Source: Micromonospora_H sonneratiae
Lineage (GTDB): Bacteria; Actinomycetota; Actinomycetes; Mycobacteriales; Micromonosporaceae
DNA: 64,000 nucleotides
Assembly: GCF_042679305.1 (NCBI RefSeq)
Contig: NZ_JBHTMP010000033.1
Coordinates: 13,748 to 77,747, forward strand
Direction of reading: 5' to 3'
Positions 25,324 to 33,235 of this stretch are shown here, in pieces. A program made the position numbers and the translations under genes. Each line of letters opens with the position of its first letter. Position 1 is the stretch's first letter. Under the pieces are notes generated by a model that worked only from the letters and a program-made list of their open reading frames with translations, did not search any database and was not told the DNA's origin.

Positions 25324-28300
25324 GTGGCAACTCAGGATGTGTTCTCGGCGGAGGAACTGGCGCGGCTTCGGGGCTTCCCGGAGATCAACCGGGCCGAGCT
25401 GATCCGATACTTCACGTTGACCGGTGCGGATGAGGCGTTCGTGCGCCAGTTCCGCACTGGTCGCAACGTGCTGGGCGTGGCGGTCCAGCTGTGCTCGCTG
25501 CCGTGGCTCGGGTTCGTGCCCGATGAGGTGGCGTTGGCGCCGGACGCCGTGGTGGGCCGGTTGTCGCAGCGGCTCGGGATCGCGATGGGTGAGCTGCGCG
25601 GGTACGGCGAGCGGGTGCAGACCCGTACGGATCATCTGCGTGAGGTGGCCGGTTACGCCGGCTGGCGGTCGATGGACACCGGCGAGTGGAAGAACCTCGA
25701 TGAGTTCCTGTTCGCCCGGGCGATGGAGCACGATTCGCCGAAGCTGTTGTTCCGGTTGGCCTGCGAGTACCTGCTGTCGTCGCGGGTGATCCGGCCGGGG
25801 GTGATCCTGTTGCTGCGGCGGGTGGCTGCGGCTCGGGCTCACGCGCGGACGGAGACCTGGTCGCGGGTGCGGCACCTGCTCTCCGACCGGCGGTGCGCCG
25901 AGCTGGATCTGCTGCTGGTCCCGGACGCCTATCTCGGTCGGACCCCGTTGGCCTGGCTGGGGGTGGGGCCGACGTCGTCGAGCCCGGCCGCGGTGAAGGC
26001 GGAGTTGGAGAAGCTGGCCTACCTGCGGCGTCTCGACGCGCACACCGTGGACCTGTCGATGCTGCCGGCGGAGCGGCGCCGGTTCCTGGCCGGCGTGGGC
26101 CGCCGGTTGACCGGGCAGGCGTTGCAGCGGCGTGAGCCGGAGCGCCGGTACCCGATCCTGCTCACGCTGCTGGCGCAGTCGGCCGTCGACGTGCTCGACG
26201 AGACGCTGCTGCTGTTCGACCAAGCGATCAGCGGCCGGGAGGCCGCGGCGAAGCAGAAGGTCGCCGAGGCCCTGGCCGAGCGGGCCAAGGGCGGCGAGAA
26301 CCGGCAGGCGCTGCTGGACGAAATCCTGACCATCGTGCTCGACACCGCGATCGGTGACGAGCAGATCGGCGCCATGCTGCGCACCAGCATCGGCATGGAC
26401 CGGATGCGCGCGGCGTGGGCCGAGCGCCGCGAGCGGCTGCCCCGCGATCACGGTCAGCTGAGCATGCTTGACGCGTCGATGTCGTACCTGCGCCAGTTCG
26501 CCCCGGCCGTGCTGGCCGCGGTCCAGTTCGCCGGCGGGCCCGGCACCGAGCAGCTGATGCAGGCCGTCGGGATCCTGACGGGTCTGTACGCGACCGGGGC
26601 ACGGAAGGTCCCGGCGGACGCTCCGGTCGGGTTCGTACCGACGAAGTGGGCCGGCTACCTGGTCGCCGCGGAGCAGGCCGGCGACGTCACCGCGTACCGC
26701 CGGTACTGGGAGCTGGCCGTGCTGGTCGGCCTGCGCGACGGCCTGCGCTCCGGCGACATCTTCGTGCCCGGCTCGCGCCGGTACGCCGATCCGGCGTCCT
26801 TCCTGCTCACGCCCGAGGCGTGGGCGCCGCAGAAGGTGGAGTTCTGCCACCTGGTCGGCAAACCGGTCGAGGCCGCCGACGCGCTCGCCCAGGCCGACGA
26901 CGAGCTGCACACCGCCCTGGCCGACCTGGAGACGCAGCTCGCGAAGGGCAACCCGGGCGAAGTCCGGCTCACTGACGACGGCGAGCTGATCATCCCGCCG
27001 CTCACCGCCGAGGATGTGCCCGCCGAAGCCGACGCGCTGCGCGCCGAGCTGGCCGGGATGCTGCCGCGGGTGCCGATCGCGTCGGTGCTGGTGGAGGTCG
27101 ACGCCCGGACCGGGTTCACCGACCACCTGGTGCACGCCGGTGGGAAGGTCGCCCGGCCGGCCGAGCTCAAGCGCAACCTGATGTACGTGATCATCGCGGA
27201 GGCCACGAACATGGGCCTGTCCGCGATGGCCGAGTCCTGCGGGGTGCCGTACGACGTGCTGGCCTGGACCGCTGAGTGGTACTTCCGGCCGGAGACCCTG
27301 GAGGCGGCGAACGCCGCGGTGGTCAACTACCACCACCGGCTGCCGTTGACCCGGGCGTTCGGCTCGGGCACCCTGTCGTCCTCGGACGGGCAGCGGTTCC
27401 CGGTCAAGGGCAAGTCCATCACCGCCCGGCACCTGTCGCGGTACTTCGCCCGCGGCCAGGGCGTCTCCACCTACACCCACGTCTCCGACCAGCACTCGAC
27501 CTTCGACACGAAGGTGATCGTGGCGACCGCGCCGGAGTCGCACTACGTGCTCGACGGGTTGCTGGGCAACGAGACCGACCTGCCGGTGTTCGAGCACGCC
27601 ACCGACACCCACGGCGCGACCCTGGCAAACTTCGCCCTGTTCGACCTGGTCGGCAAGCAGCTCTCGCCGCGGATCCGCGACCTCGGGAAGATCACCCTTT
27701 ATCGGAGCGGGCCGAAGGCTGACTTCCTCGACCGCTACCCGCGGGCCGGCGGCCTGCTGACCCGGCGCTTGAACACAGACCTGATCACGAGCACGTGGGA
27801 CGACCTGCTGCGCGTTGCCGCCTCAGTGCAGGGCGGCCACGCGACCGCGGCGCTGGTCGTCGGGAAGCTGTGCTCCTCGAAGCGGCAGCAGAACGCGCTG
27901 ACCAGCGCGATCAAGGAGTACGGGGCGCTGCGCCGTACGGTCTACGCGGCCCGTTACCTGGCTGACGAGACCTACCGGCGGCGCATCGCCCGGCAGCTGA
28001 ACAAAGGCGAGAACCTGCACGCCCTGCGCCGTAGCCTCGCCTACGCCGGCGAAGGAGCACTCCGGCGCCGGCACCACGAGCAGCAAACCGAGCAGATGTG
28101 GTGCCTGACCCTGGCCACCAACGCGATCGTCTGCTGGTCCACCGAATACCACGGCCTCGGCGTGGCCGCCCTGCGCGGGACCGGCCGCGACGTCGACGAC
28201 GAGGTCCTGGCGCACATCTGGCCGACCCACCACGAGAACGTGCACTTCTACGGCACCCACTCCGTCGACATCGACGGCGAGCTCGCCCAGCTCGACACCG

Positions 28301-28350
28301 ACGGCTACCGGCCGCTGCGGCTGGCCGAAGTCGCCCCGGCGATCGGCTGA
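25324..28350 (+). CDS. tnpA: Tn3-family transposase TnpA
   Basis: A 1008-residue transposase, of normal length for the family. The N-terminal DUF4158 domain begins VATQDVFSAEELARLRGFPE. The C-terminal DDE_Tnp_Tn3 domain carries the first Asp in THVSDQHSTFDTKV, the second in FEHATDTHGATLANF and the Glu in QLNKGENLHALRR. The GTG at 25324 is preferred, with GGCGGTGGG before it; the frame is open upstream to 25267. TnpA binds the 38-bp ends and makes cointegrates by replicative transposition. The gene appears intact and is followed by a strong hairpin. Confidence 0.95.
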   Translation: MATQDVFSAEELARLRGFPEINRAELIRYFTLTGADEAFVRQFRTGRNVLGVAVQLCSLPWLGFVPDEVALAPDAVVGRLSQRLGIAMGELRGYGERVQTRTDHLREVAGYAGWRSMDTGEWKNLDEFLFARAMEHDSPKLLFRLACEYLLSSRVIRPGVILLLRRVAAARAHARTETWSRVRHLLSDRRCAELDLLLVPDAYLGRTPLAWLGVGPTSSSPAAVKAELEKLAYLRRLDAHTVDLSMLPAERRRFLAGVGRRLTGQALQRREPERRYPILLTLLAQSAVDVLDETLLLFDQAISGREAAAKQKVAEALAERAKGGENRQALLDEILTIVLDTAIGDEQIGAMLRTSIGMDRMRAAWAERRERLPRDHGQLSMLDASMSYLRQFAPAVLAAVQFAGGPGTEQLMQAVGILTGLYATGARKVPADAPVGFVPTKWAGYLVAAEQAGDVTAYRRYWELAVLVGLRDGLRSGDIFVPGSRRYADPASFLLTPEAWAPQKVEFCHLVGKPVEAADALAQADDELHTALADLETQLAKGNPGEVRLTDDGELIIPPLTAEDVPAEADALRAELAGMLPRVPIASVLVEVDARTGFTDHLVHAGGKVARPAELKRNLMYVIIAEATNMGLSAMAESCGVPYDVLAWTAEWYFRPETLEAANAAVVNYHHRLPLTRAFGSGTLSSSDGQRFPVKGKSITARHLSRYFARGQGVSTYTHVSDQHSTFDTKVIVATAPESHYVLDGLLGNETDLPVFEHATDTHGATLANFALFDLVGKQLSPRIRDLGKITLYRSGPKADFLDRYPRAGGLLTRRLNTDLITSTWDDLLRVAASVQGGHATAALVVGKLCSSKRQQNALTSAIKEYGALRRTVYAARYLADETYRRRIARQLNKGENLHALRRSLAYAGEGALRRRHHEQQTEQMWCLTLATNAIVCWSTEYHGLGVAALRGTGRDVDDEVLAHIWPTHHENVHFYGTHSVDIDGELAQLDTDGYRPLRLAEVAPAIG

Positions 28351-28365
28351 CTGGTTTTCGATGGT

Positions 28366-28402
28366 CGAGCAGCCGTGGTGGCTCAAGCCCCACGGCTGCT
28401 CG
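28366..28402 (+). terminator. Hairpin terminator after tnpA
   Basis: CGAGCAGCCGTGG (28366-28378) pairs perfectly with 28390-28402 across an 11-base loop, 15 bases after the tnpA stop. There is no U-run, as is usual in actinomycetes. The nested miniature element is inserted in the right arm of this hairpin. Confidence 0.7.
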
Positions 28403-28454
28403 GCCCGTCACCAACGATCTTGCGAAAACTGGCGCTAACGCTCTCCGTCGTCTG

Positions 28455-28565
28455 ATGTACCGGATAACAGCCGGTTATCCGGTACATGAACGCGATCGCG
28501 GTCAGCCTGGCCTGCAGCCGCCGGTACGGCCCAGACGTGCGACCCGCGCACGTTATCCGGTACAT
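28455..28565 (+). other. Tyrosine-recombinase resolution site of the miniature element
   Basis: IR1 (ATGTACCGGATAAC, 28455-28468) and IR2 (28474-28487) are perfect inverted 14-mers with a 5-bp spacer. A third copy, GTTATCCGGTACAT (28552-28565), repeats IR2 in direct orientation 78 bp downstream. This IR1-IR2 core plus accessory repeat layout is that of TnpI-type internal resolution sites. The same 78-bp register occurs at the host transposon's site (32057-32165) with unrelated motif sequence. Confidence 0.75.
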
Positions 28566-28673
28566 GGGTCGGGCACTGCCAACCCGCGTACCGCGATGCG
28601 CTACGTCAAGCCCGGCCCGGTCGCCTTGGCCGAGATCATCGAACTGCTCGACACCGCTTCCCGCCGCGCCTGA
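28563..28673 (+). pseudogene. 3' stub of a tyrosine recombinase gene
   Basis: The 36 codons up to TGA read GTANPRTAMRYVKPGPVALA and EIIELLDTASRRA. This is the C-terminal end of an integrase-type recombinase with its catalytic Tyr in AMRYVKPG. The stub is fused directly to the accessory repeat of the resolution site, so about 90 percent of the recombinase gene was deleted. Confidence 0.7.
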
Positions 28674-28688
28674 CCGCGTTTGCTCTGC

Positions 28689-29030
28689 TCAGGTGGCTAG
28701 TGGTCGGTATGAGTCGTCATCCGGGGAGAAGATTAGACGGTGGGTGACGGGCCGGGCCTTGGCCCAGGCTACGACGGCGTCCCGGGTGCCTTCGTACATC
28801 TCCTGGCCGACTCGTTCGCCATTCGGTGTCGGTTCCGGGTATTCGTCGGACCAGGTCCCCAACCAGGTGGTGCCGTCCGGTAGGGGGTAGAGGTACACAG
28901 TGCCGTGGCCTGGTCGTGGCGTACCGAACGGCGCCGCTTCTATCGCCTGCTCGCGTAGCTCGGCAGGCAGGTAGTCGGCGTACTTTCTGCGCTTGGGTTC
29001 GCTCACGTTGTGAGAGATTAGCGCTGACAT
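28689..29030 (-). CDS. Small hypothetical protein, passenger of the miniature element
   Basis: A 113-residue hydrophilic protein beginning MSALISHNVSEPKRRKYADY, with PRPGHGTVYLYPLPDGTTWL and WSDEYPEPTPNGERVGQEMY. I recognise no family. The start could instead be the GTG at 29003 (VSEPKRRKYADYLP), which overlaps a CTCAC-GTT-GTGAG dyad (29002-29014) that may be an operator. Because it is the only intact gene in the element, it is either useful cargo or was trapped when the element was formed. An antitoxin-like or regulatory role is possible but unsupported. Confidence 0.6.
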   Translation of the reverse strand: MSALISHNVSEPKRRKYADYLPAELREQAIEAAPFGTPRPGHGTVYLYPLPDGTTWLGTWSDEYPEPTPNGERVGQEMYEGTRDAVVAWAKARPVTHRLIFSPDDDSYRPLAT

Positions 29031-29287
29031 CCCCGCGCGAGAGTTCTCACATCGCCCCGCCCCGTCGTGGCTGACCAGCGACAACAGGCTTAGCGCCAGT
29101 TTTCGCAAGATCGTTAGCCATGGGCCTGCTCGAACGTGATGGCGCGCAGGGGCTGGAAGGACATATCGGGCTCACCGGGAACATGGGCATCATGTTCCTA
29201 CGAGCCTGACGCAACGTCACGATCGTTAACTGCCCGTCCTCAAGATTCCCGACAGAGTCCTTCAGTGAAGATCCGACTGGACCTCGG

Positions 29288-29581
29288 TCAGTCGATGCCT
29301 TCGACGATGCGGAAGTCGCGCTCGACGCCGTCGGAGAGGGCGACCAGCGCCTCGCGGTAGGCCGCACTCTCGTGCGCCGCGACGGCCTGCTCGAAGCTGT
29401 CGAACTCGACCAGGACGGTACGCTCGGCGATTCCGGCGTCATGCGCCACGACCCGACCGCCACGGACGAGGGTCCGACCGCCCCCGGCCTTGACGGGCGG
29501 ACCGGCCAGCTTGTTGTAAGCAGCCAGCTTCTCAGGGTCTGAAATGGTGCGGTAGACGCTGACCCAGTAGCCCTTGGGCAT
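29288..29581 (-). CDS. DUF1330-family protein
   Basis: A 97-residue DUF1330 protein: KGYWVSVYRTISDPEKLAAY, a middle GGRTLVRGGRVV, and VLVEFDSFEQAVAAHESAAY near the end. The fold is a ferredoxin-like dimeric barrel of small stress- or metabolite-related proteins with no established activity. The ATG at 29581 has GGAGG six bases upstream. It is the third gene of the minus-strand MarR-MFS-DUF1330 cargo operon, 33 bp after the MFS gene. Confidence 0.88.
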   Translation of the reverse strand: MPKGYWVSVYRTISDPEKLAAYNKLAGPPVKAGGGRTLVRGGRVVAHDAGIAERTVLVEFDSFEQAVAAHESAAYREALVALSDGVERDFRIVEGID

Positions 29582-29614
29582 GGAACCTCCAGTGTTGGGA
29601 TGAGTGCATCTGAC

Positions 29615-31048
29615 TTACGGGTTGGTCTCGGACGAGCGTCGGCGGGCGAGAGCGAGGCTTGTCAGCGTCGTGATCGCCATGGCGCCGATGCCGACCAGCG
29701 CCGCGGTGGTGTAGGCGCTGTCGTCGGGGAAGAGGTGGCCGGGGCCGGTGCCCGCGGCGAGGATCAGGCCGCCGATGGCGCTGCCCAGGGAGTACCCGAC
29801 GCTGCGGATGACGTAGTTGAAGCTCATGGCGCTCGACGTCTCGCTCTTGGGGGTGACGGCCAGGATGACGCCGGGCATCGCGGCCGATAAGCCGCCGACG
29901 CCGAAGCCGAGCACGCCCATCGCCGTGAACAGTTCGGCCAGGTCCGACCGGGCCGCCGCGAACAGGGCGAACCCGCCGCCGACCACGACGGCGCTGCCGG
30001 CCAGGAGCAGGGGGTCGGCGATCCGCGTCCGGACCCGCGGCGTGAGCTTGCCGGCGACGAACCCCAGCACCGAGAACGGGATGAGGACCAGCCCGGCGAC
30101 GAAGGTCGTCAGCCCGAAGCCGTAGCCGGCGCCGTGCGGCGTTTGCGCGTACCGGGTGATGAGCGTGAGCAGGAGGTACATGCCGATCCCGCCGACGAAC
30201 ATGGCGAGGTTCGCCCCGGCGACCGCCGGGTGCCGCACCGCCCGCACATCGACCAGGGGCGTCGTGCTGCGCAGCTCGATGACGGCCCAGACGCAGAGCA
30301 GCACCACCGCGACGACGGCGAGGACCGCCGCCACGGCGAGGTGCCGGCTCCACAGATTCCGTTCGCCGGCGAGGAACAGCACCAGGAGCAGCGCAGCGGC
30401 CAGGACGACCGCGCCTGCCACGTCCACGTGGGCGGAGCGGCCTTCGGGGGCTTCGGGCATGGAGCGCCACGCGGTCAGGAGGGCGGCGGCGGTGACGACC
30501 AGGCCGAGGCCGTAGGCGGCCCGTACCCCTCCGAACTCGGCGAGCAGTGCGGCCAGCGGGTAGCCGACGCCGGCCCCGATGATCGAGACCACCGAGATCA
30601 GGGCGATCACGGCCGCGCTGCGCTCTTCGGGGAGGTGGTCTCGGGCCACGCCCATCATCAGCGCCGTCAGCCCGAGCCCGACGCCCTGGGCCGCCCTGCC
30701 GGCCAGCAGCCACGCGAACGGCAGCGGCAGCACGGTGAGCGCGCTGCCGGCGACGACGACCGCCAGCGTGGCGAGGATCGTGGCCCGCCGGTGCCGGCCG
30801 GCTCCGAGCCGGCCCAGGACCGGCGTGGCGACGGCGCCGCTGAGCAGCGCGACGGTCAGCGTCCACTGCGCGCTGCCGAGCGAGACGTGGAACGAGGTCG
30901 CCACGCTGGTAATGAGCGGCGTCCCGAGGCTGGCGACCGCCGCCACGACCAAAGCGATGAACATCAGGGCGGGGACCAGCAGCCGCGCCTCGGAACGCGC
31001 CACCGGGAACGCCTTCACCGCGACCCCGCCGACCGGCTGCCCGGTCAC
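29615..31048 (-). CDS. MFS drug-efflux transporter (DHA2-like), transposon cargo
   Basis: A 477-residue transporter with about 14 predicted spans. After a short N-tail come TM1 ARLLVPALMFIALVVAAVAS, the antiporter-type region GRAAQGVGLGLTALMMGVAR and SVVSIIGAGVGYPLAALLAE, and a final ATGTGPGHLFPDDS-like loop. The size and motif C-like GxxxGxxxG pattern fit H+-coupled DHA2 drug exporters. The GTG at 31048 overlaps the marR stop by 4 bp. With its own MarR repressor on a transposon, it probably confers inducible export of a toxic compound. The compound is unknown. Confidence 0.9.
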   Translation of the reverse strand: MTGQPVGGVAVKAFPVARSEARLLVPALMFIALVVAAVASLGTPLITSVATSFHVSLGSAQWTLTVALLSGAVATPVLGRLGAGRHRRATILATLAVVVAGSALTVLPLPFAWLLAGRAAQGVGLGLTALMMGVARDHLPEERSAAVIALISVVSIIGAGVGYPLAALLAEFGGVRAAYGLGLVVTAAALLTAWRSMPEAPEGRSAHVDVAGAVVLAAALLLVLFLAGERNLWSRHLAVAAVLAVVAVVLLCVWAVIELRSTTPLVDVRAVRHPAVAGANLAMFVGGIGMYLLLTLITRYAQTPHGAGYGFGLTTFVAGLVLIPFSVLGFVAGKLTPRVRTRIADPLLLAGSAVVVGGGFALFAAARSDLAELFTAMGVLGFGVGGLSAAMPGVILAVTPKSETSSAMSFNYVIRSVGYSLGSAIGGLILAAGTGPGHLFPDDSAYTTAALVGIGAMAITTLTSLALARRRSSETNP

Positions 31049-31509
31049 TGCTTCGGCCCTTCGCGGTCCTGGCTTTCGAGCTCTGCCAGATGCTTCAGCG
31101 CCGGAAGGGCCGCCACCAGCGCCTCGACCTCGTCGCCGGTGAGCTCGTCGATCAACCGCTCGAACGCGTGGACGCCCGCCTGGCGCCGCGTCCGGACATA
31201 GGAGGCGCCGGCCTCGGTCAGGCACACCAGCGTGACCCGCTTGTCGGACGCGTCGCCCCGCCGCTCGACCAGGCCGGACTCCTCCAGCACCCGGACCAGG
31301 GCGGTCATCGCGGGCTGGGTGACGCCCTCGACCGCGGCCAGATCGGTGATGCGCCGCGGTCCGGTCCGGTCCAGGGTGGCCAGGGTAGCGGCGGACGTCA
31401 GGCTCATGTCCCGGGGCAGGCGTCTCGCGGCCCTGGTGGCCAGGCCGTAGAGGGCTGCCCCGATGGCGGCGGACGCGCCAGGAGCGGTGTCTTGACGACT
31501 CACGCTCAA
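31045..31509 (-). CDS. MarR-family repressor, transposon cargo
   Basis: A protein of up to 154 residues with a MarR winged helix: RRITDLAAVEGVTQPAMTAL, VRVLEESGLVERRGDASDKR, then TLVCLTEAGASYVRTRR. The start is TTG 31509 or, more likely, GTG 31503. An AT-rich stretch directly upstream holds its promoter. It is the first gene of the cargo operon and overlaps the MFS gene, so it is expected to repress its own operon until an exporter substrate binds. Confidence 0.9.
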   Translation of the reverse strand: MSVSRQDTAPGASAAIGAALYGLATRAARRLPRDMSLTSAATLATLDRTGPRRITDLAAVEGVTQPAMTALVRVLEESGLVERRGDASDKRVTLVCLTEAGASYVRTRRQAGVHAFERLIDELTGDEVEALVAALPALKHLAELESQDREGPKQ

Positions 31510-31545
31510 AGCATAGCAAACTTATATTCATAGTGTATGGAAATG
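31510..31545 (-). promoter_or_regulatory. AT-rich promoter region of the cargo operon
   Basis: This is the only clearly AT-rich stretch for several kilobases. Read leftward it contains TATGAATATAAG and GCTATGC just before marR. It probably holds the -10 element and a MarR site. I could not fix the exact boxes. Confidence 0.4.
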
Positions 31546-31696
31546 AGTCGACTGGCGCGGGCGCGCGCTGGCCGTCACGCCCGCCGCGATGGAAGTGCTC
31601 GGTGGGGATACCTGCGCCGGGCCGCTGGCCGCGTCGCCGTGGTGATCTCTCGCCGCGATCGTGTGCACACCGACTCCGGCGACCCGCGCGGAACCT

Positions 31697-32003
31697 ATGG
31701 CGAGGTCGTCCCAGCAATACGAGTCCGACCGCAGTGCCTGGAAGGTCGGCAAATACATCCGCGAGCACGCCGAGTTCGCGATCATCGCCGTGGACGGCAC
31801 CGTCCGCCGCGTCTACGCCCTCGACCAGAACGGCCGGGCACAGCACCCCAACCGACCCGACAAGTGGATGTTCACCGCGCCAGCCGGACCCGCTCAACGA
31901 CGCCGAAATCCGCGCCGAGCGCGCCGCCGGCCACCTGCCGCTACAGCCCGGCGACGACCGCCCCACCCGAGTCGGCGGCGCGTACCGTCCCTACTGGTTC
32001 TAA
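31697..32003 (+). pseudogene. Small gene with a frameshift, upstream of recombinase
   Basis: The frame from ATG 31697 reads MARSSQQYESDRSAWKVGKY, IREHAEFAIIAVDGTVRRVY and NRPDKWMFTAP. It then loses phase near 31890, and the continuation DPLNDAEIRAERAAGHLPLQ to RVGGAYRPYWF lies in the next frame and ends at 32003. Both parts look like real protein, so one base was probably gained or lost. No family is recognised. It sits between the cargo operon and the resolution site. Confidence 0.5.
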
Positions 32004-32056
32004 CAGAACTTCCATCACCGACAACGCGACGCGAGGGCGAGTCGCCATCGGCCACA

Positions 32057-32165
32057 TGTGACATAGAATCCCGTATTCTCTGTCACACAGCCGATGATCC
32101 CCCCATCGCCACCAGCGGGACGCCATCACCGCGGCGAGGGCGACTCGGCCACATTCTGTGTCACA
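32057..32165 (+). other. Tyrosine-recombinase resolution site of the transposon
   Basis: IR1 TGTGACATAGAAT (32057-32069) and IR2 ATTCTCTGTCACA (32075-32087) are inverted 13-mers with one mismatch and a 5-bp spacer. A direct copy of the IR2 type, ATTCTGTGTCACA (32153-32165), lies 78 bp downstream. The recombinase GTG follows 21 bases later. By analogy with the Tn4430 TnpI system, the core is the crossover site and the third repeat is an accessory site that controls direction. Confidence 0.75.
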
Positions 32166-32186
32166 TCACCGGAAGGGGCCGCCGAG

Positions 32187-33134
32187 GTGTCCGCGGTCCC
32201 GCTGCCGACCGCCCATCGCCCGGTGGCGCTCGTGGTCGCCGTCGACGCGTTCCTCGACCGGTTCCGCGACGACCCTGGCACCCGCGCCACCTACACCGAG
32301 ACCCTGCGCCGGCTGCGCGAGACCGCCGGCGATCAGCTACCGGTCGCCGCGCTCACCCCGGAGCTCTACGAGCAGACGATGACCCGCTGGGCCGAGCGGG
32401 CCGCGAACACCTGGAACAAGCACCTGTCCGCGCTGACTTCGTTCACCGTCTACTGCCGCCGCCAGGAGTGGCTGACCACCGACCCCGGCCGGCGCCTGGA
32501 ACGCCGCAAGGTCACCCGGACCCGCGACAAGGCCATCCCCCGTACCCGCCTCGAACGGCTGTTCACCGACGACCGCAACCCGCTACGCGAGCGGGTGCTG
32601 TGGCGGATGCTCTACGAGACCTGCGCCCGCACCGAGGAGATCCTCAGCCTGAACGTGCCCGACCTCGACATGGAGTTCCGCCGCGCCCTGGTCACCGAGA
32701 AGGGCGGCGACCGCGCCTACGTGCACTGGGAAACCCCGACCGCCCGGCTCCTGCCCCGGCTGCTGGCCGGCCGCACCACCGGGCCGGTGTTCCTCGCCGA
32801 CCGACGTGCACCCGCCGCCGGGCGCCGTACGCCGGCCCTGGGCGACATCTGCCCGGACACCGGCCGCGGGCGGCTGTCCTACCCGCGCGCCGAGTACCTG
32901 TTCAAGCAGGCGTCCAAGCTCCACGACCCGCACGGCGCCGGGTACACCCTCCACCAGCTGCGGCACTCCGGGCTGACCCACCTGGCCGCCAAGGGCCGCA
33001 CCGCCGCCGAACTCCAGGCCAAGTCCCGCCACCTGCACCTCGCCACCCTCGGCATCTACGTCCGGCTCGGCGAGGAGACCTCCGCCCGCATCACCGCCGA
33101 AAACGACGAGCACCACCGACGGCACCGCCACTGA
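32187..33134 (+). CDS. tnpI: Tyrosine recombinase (TnpI-like resolvase)
   Basis: A 315-residue integrase-family recombinase. The core-binding SAM-like domain covers about residues 1-95 (ATYTETLRRLRETAGDQLPV). The catalytic domain has Arg I in YETCARTEEILSLN, Lys in TEKGGDRAYVHWE, the box HQLRHSGLTHLAAKG, a His in SRHLHLATLGIY and the nucleophilic Tyr in that same IYVRL. The GTG at 32187 has GGAAGGGG upstream. It should resolve cointegrates made by TnpA at the adjacent IR1-IR2-DR site. It is the last gene before the right terminal repeat. Confidence 0.9.
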   Translation: MSAVPLPTAHRPVALVVAVDAFLDRFRDDPGTRATYTETLRRLRETAGDQLPVAALTPELYEQTMTRWAERAANTWNKHLSALTSFTVYCRRQEWLTTDPGRRLERRKVTRTRDKAIPRTRLERLFTDDRNPLRERVLWRMLYETCARTEEILSLNVPDLDMEFRRALVTEKGGDRAYVHWETPTARLLPRLLAGRTTGPVFLADRRAPAAGRRTPALGDICPDTGRGRLSYPRAEYLFKQASKLHDPHGAGYTLHQLRHSGLTHLAAKGRTAAELQAKSRHLHLATLGIYVRLGEETSARITAENDEHHRRHRH

Positions 33135-33235
33135 TCTCGCATCCCACGTACCGGGATCACGGGAAACGTCGAAACGGCGTCCGGCAACCCGGCCGTCTTG
33201 AGGCCGTCACCCCAGGTGCGGGCCTAGATCAACTG

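Larger units (their letters stand above)
28402..29126. mobile_element. Nested 725-bp miniature Tn3-derived element
   Basis: The 38-bp ends at 28402-28439 and 29089-29126 agree at 33 of 38 bases, including a 26-bp perfect block (AACGATCTTGCG through GGCGCTAA). Both start GGCCC, as Tn3-type ends do. They are flanked by a perfect 5-bp duplication, TGCTC (28397-28401, 29127-29131). Inside are a tyrosine-recombinase resolution site, the 3' stub of a recombinase gene and one small minus-strand gene, with no transposase. This fits a TIME-like non-autonomous Tn3 derivative. Its ends differ from those of the host transposon, so another TnpA must mobilise it. Confidence 0.88.

Noticed and set aside
25309..27612. 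767-codon open frame on the minus strand
   Set aside because: It is antisense to tnpA. Its Gly/Arg/Gln-rich composition, with no motifs, is what a GC-rich gene gives in the opposite strand.
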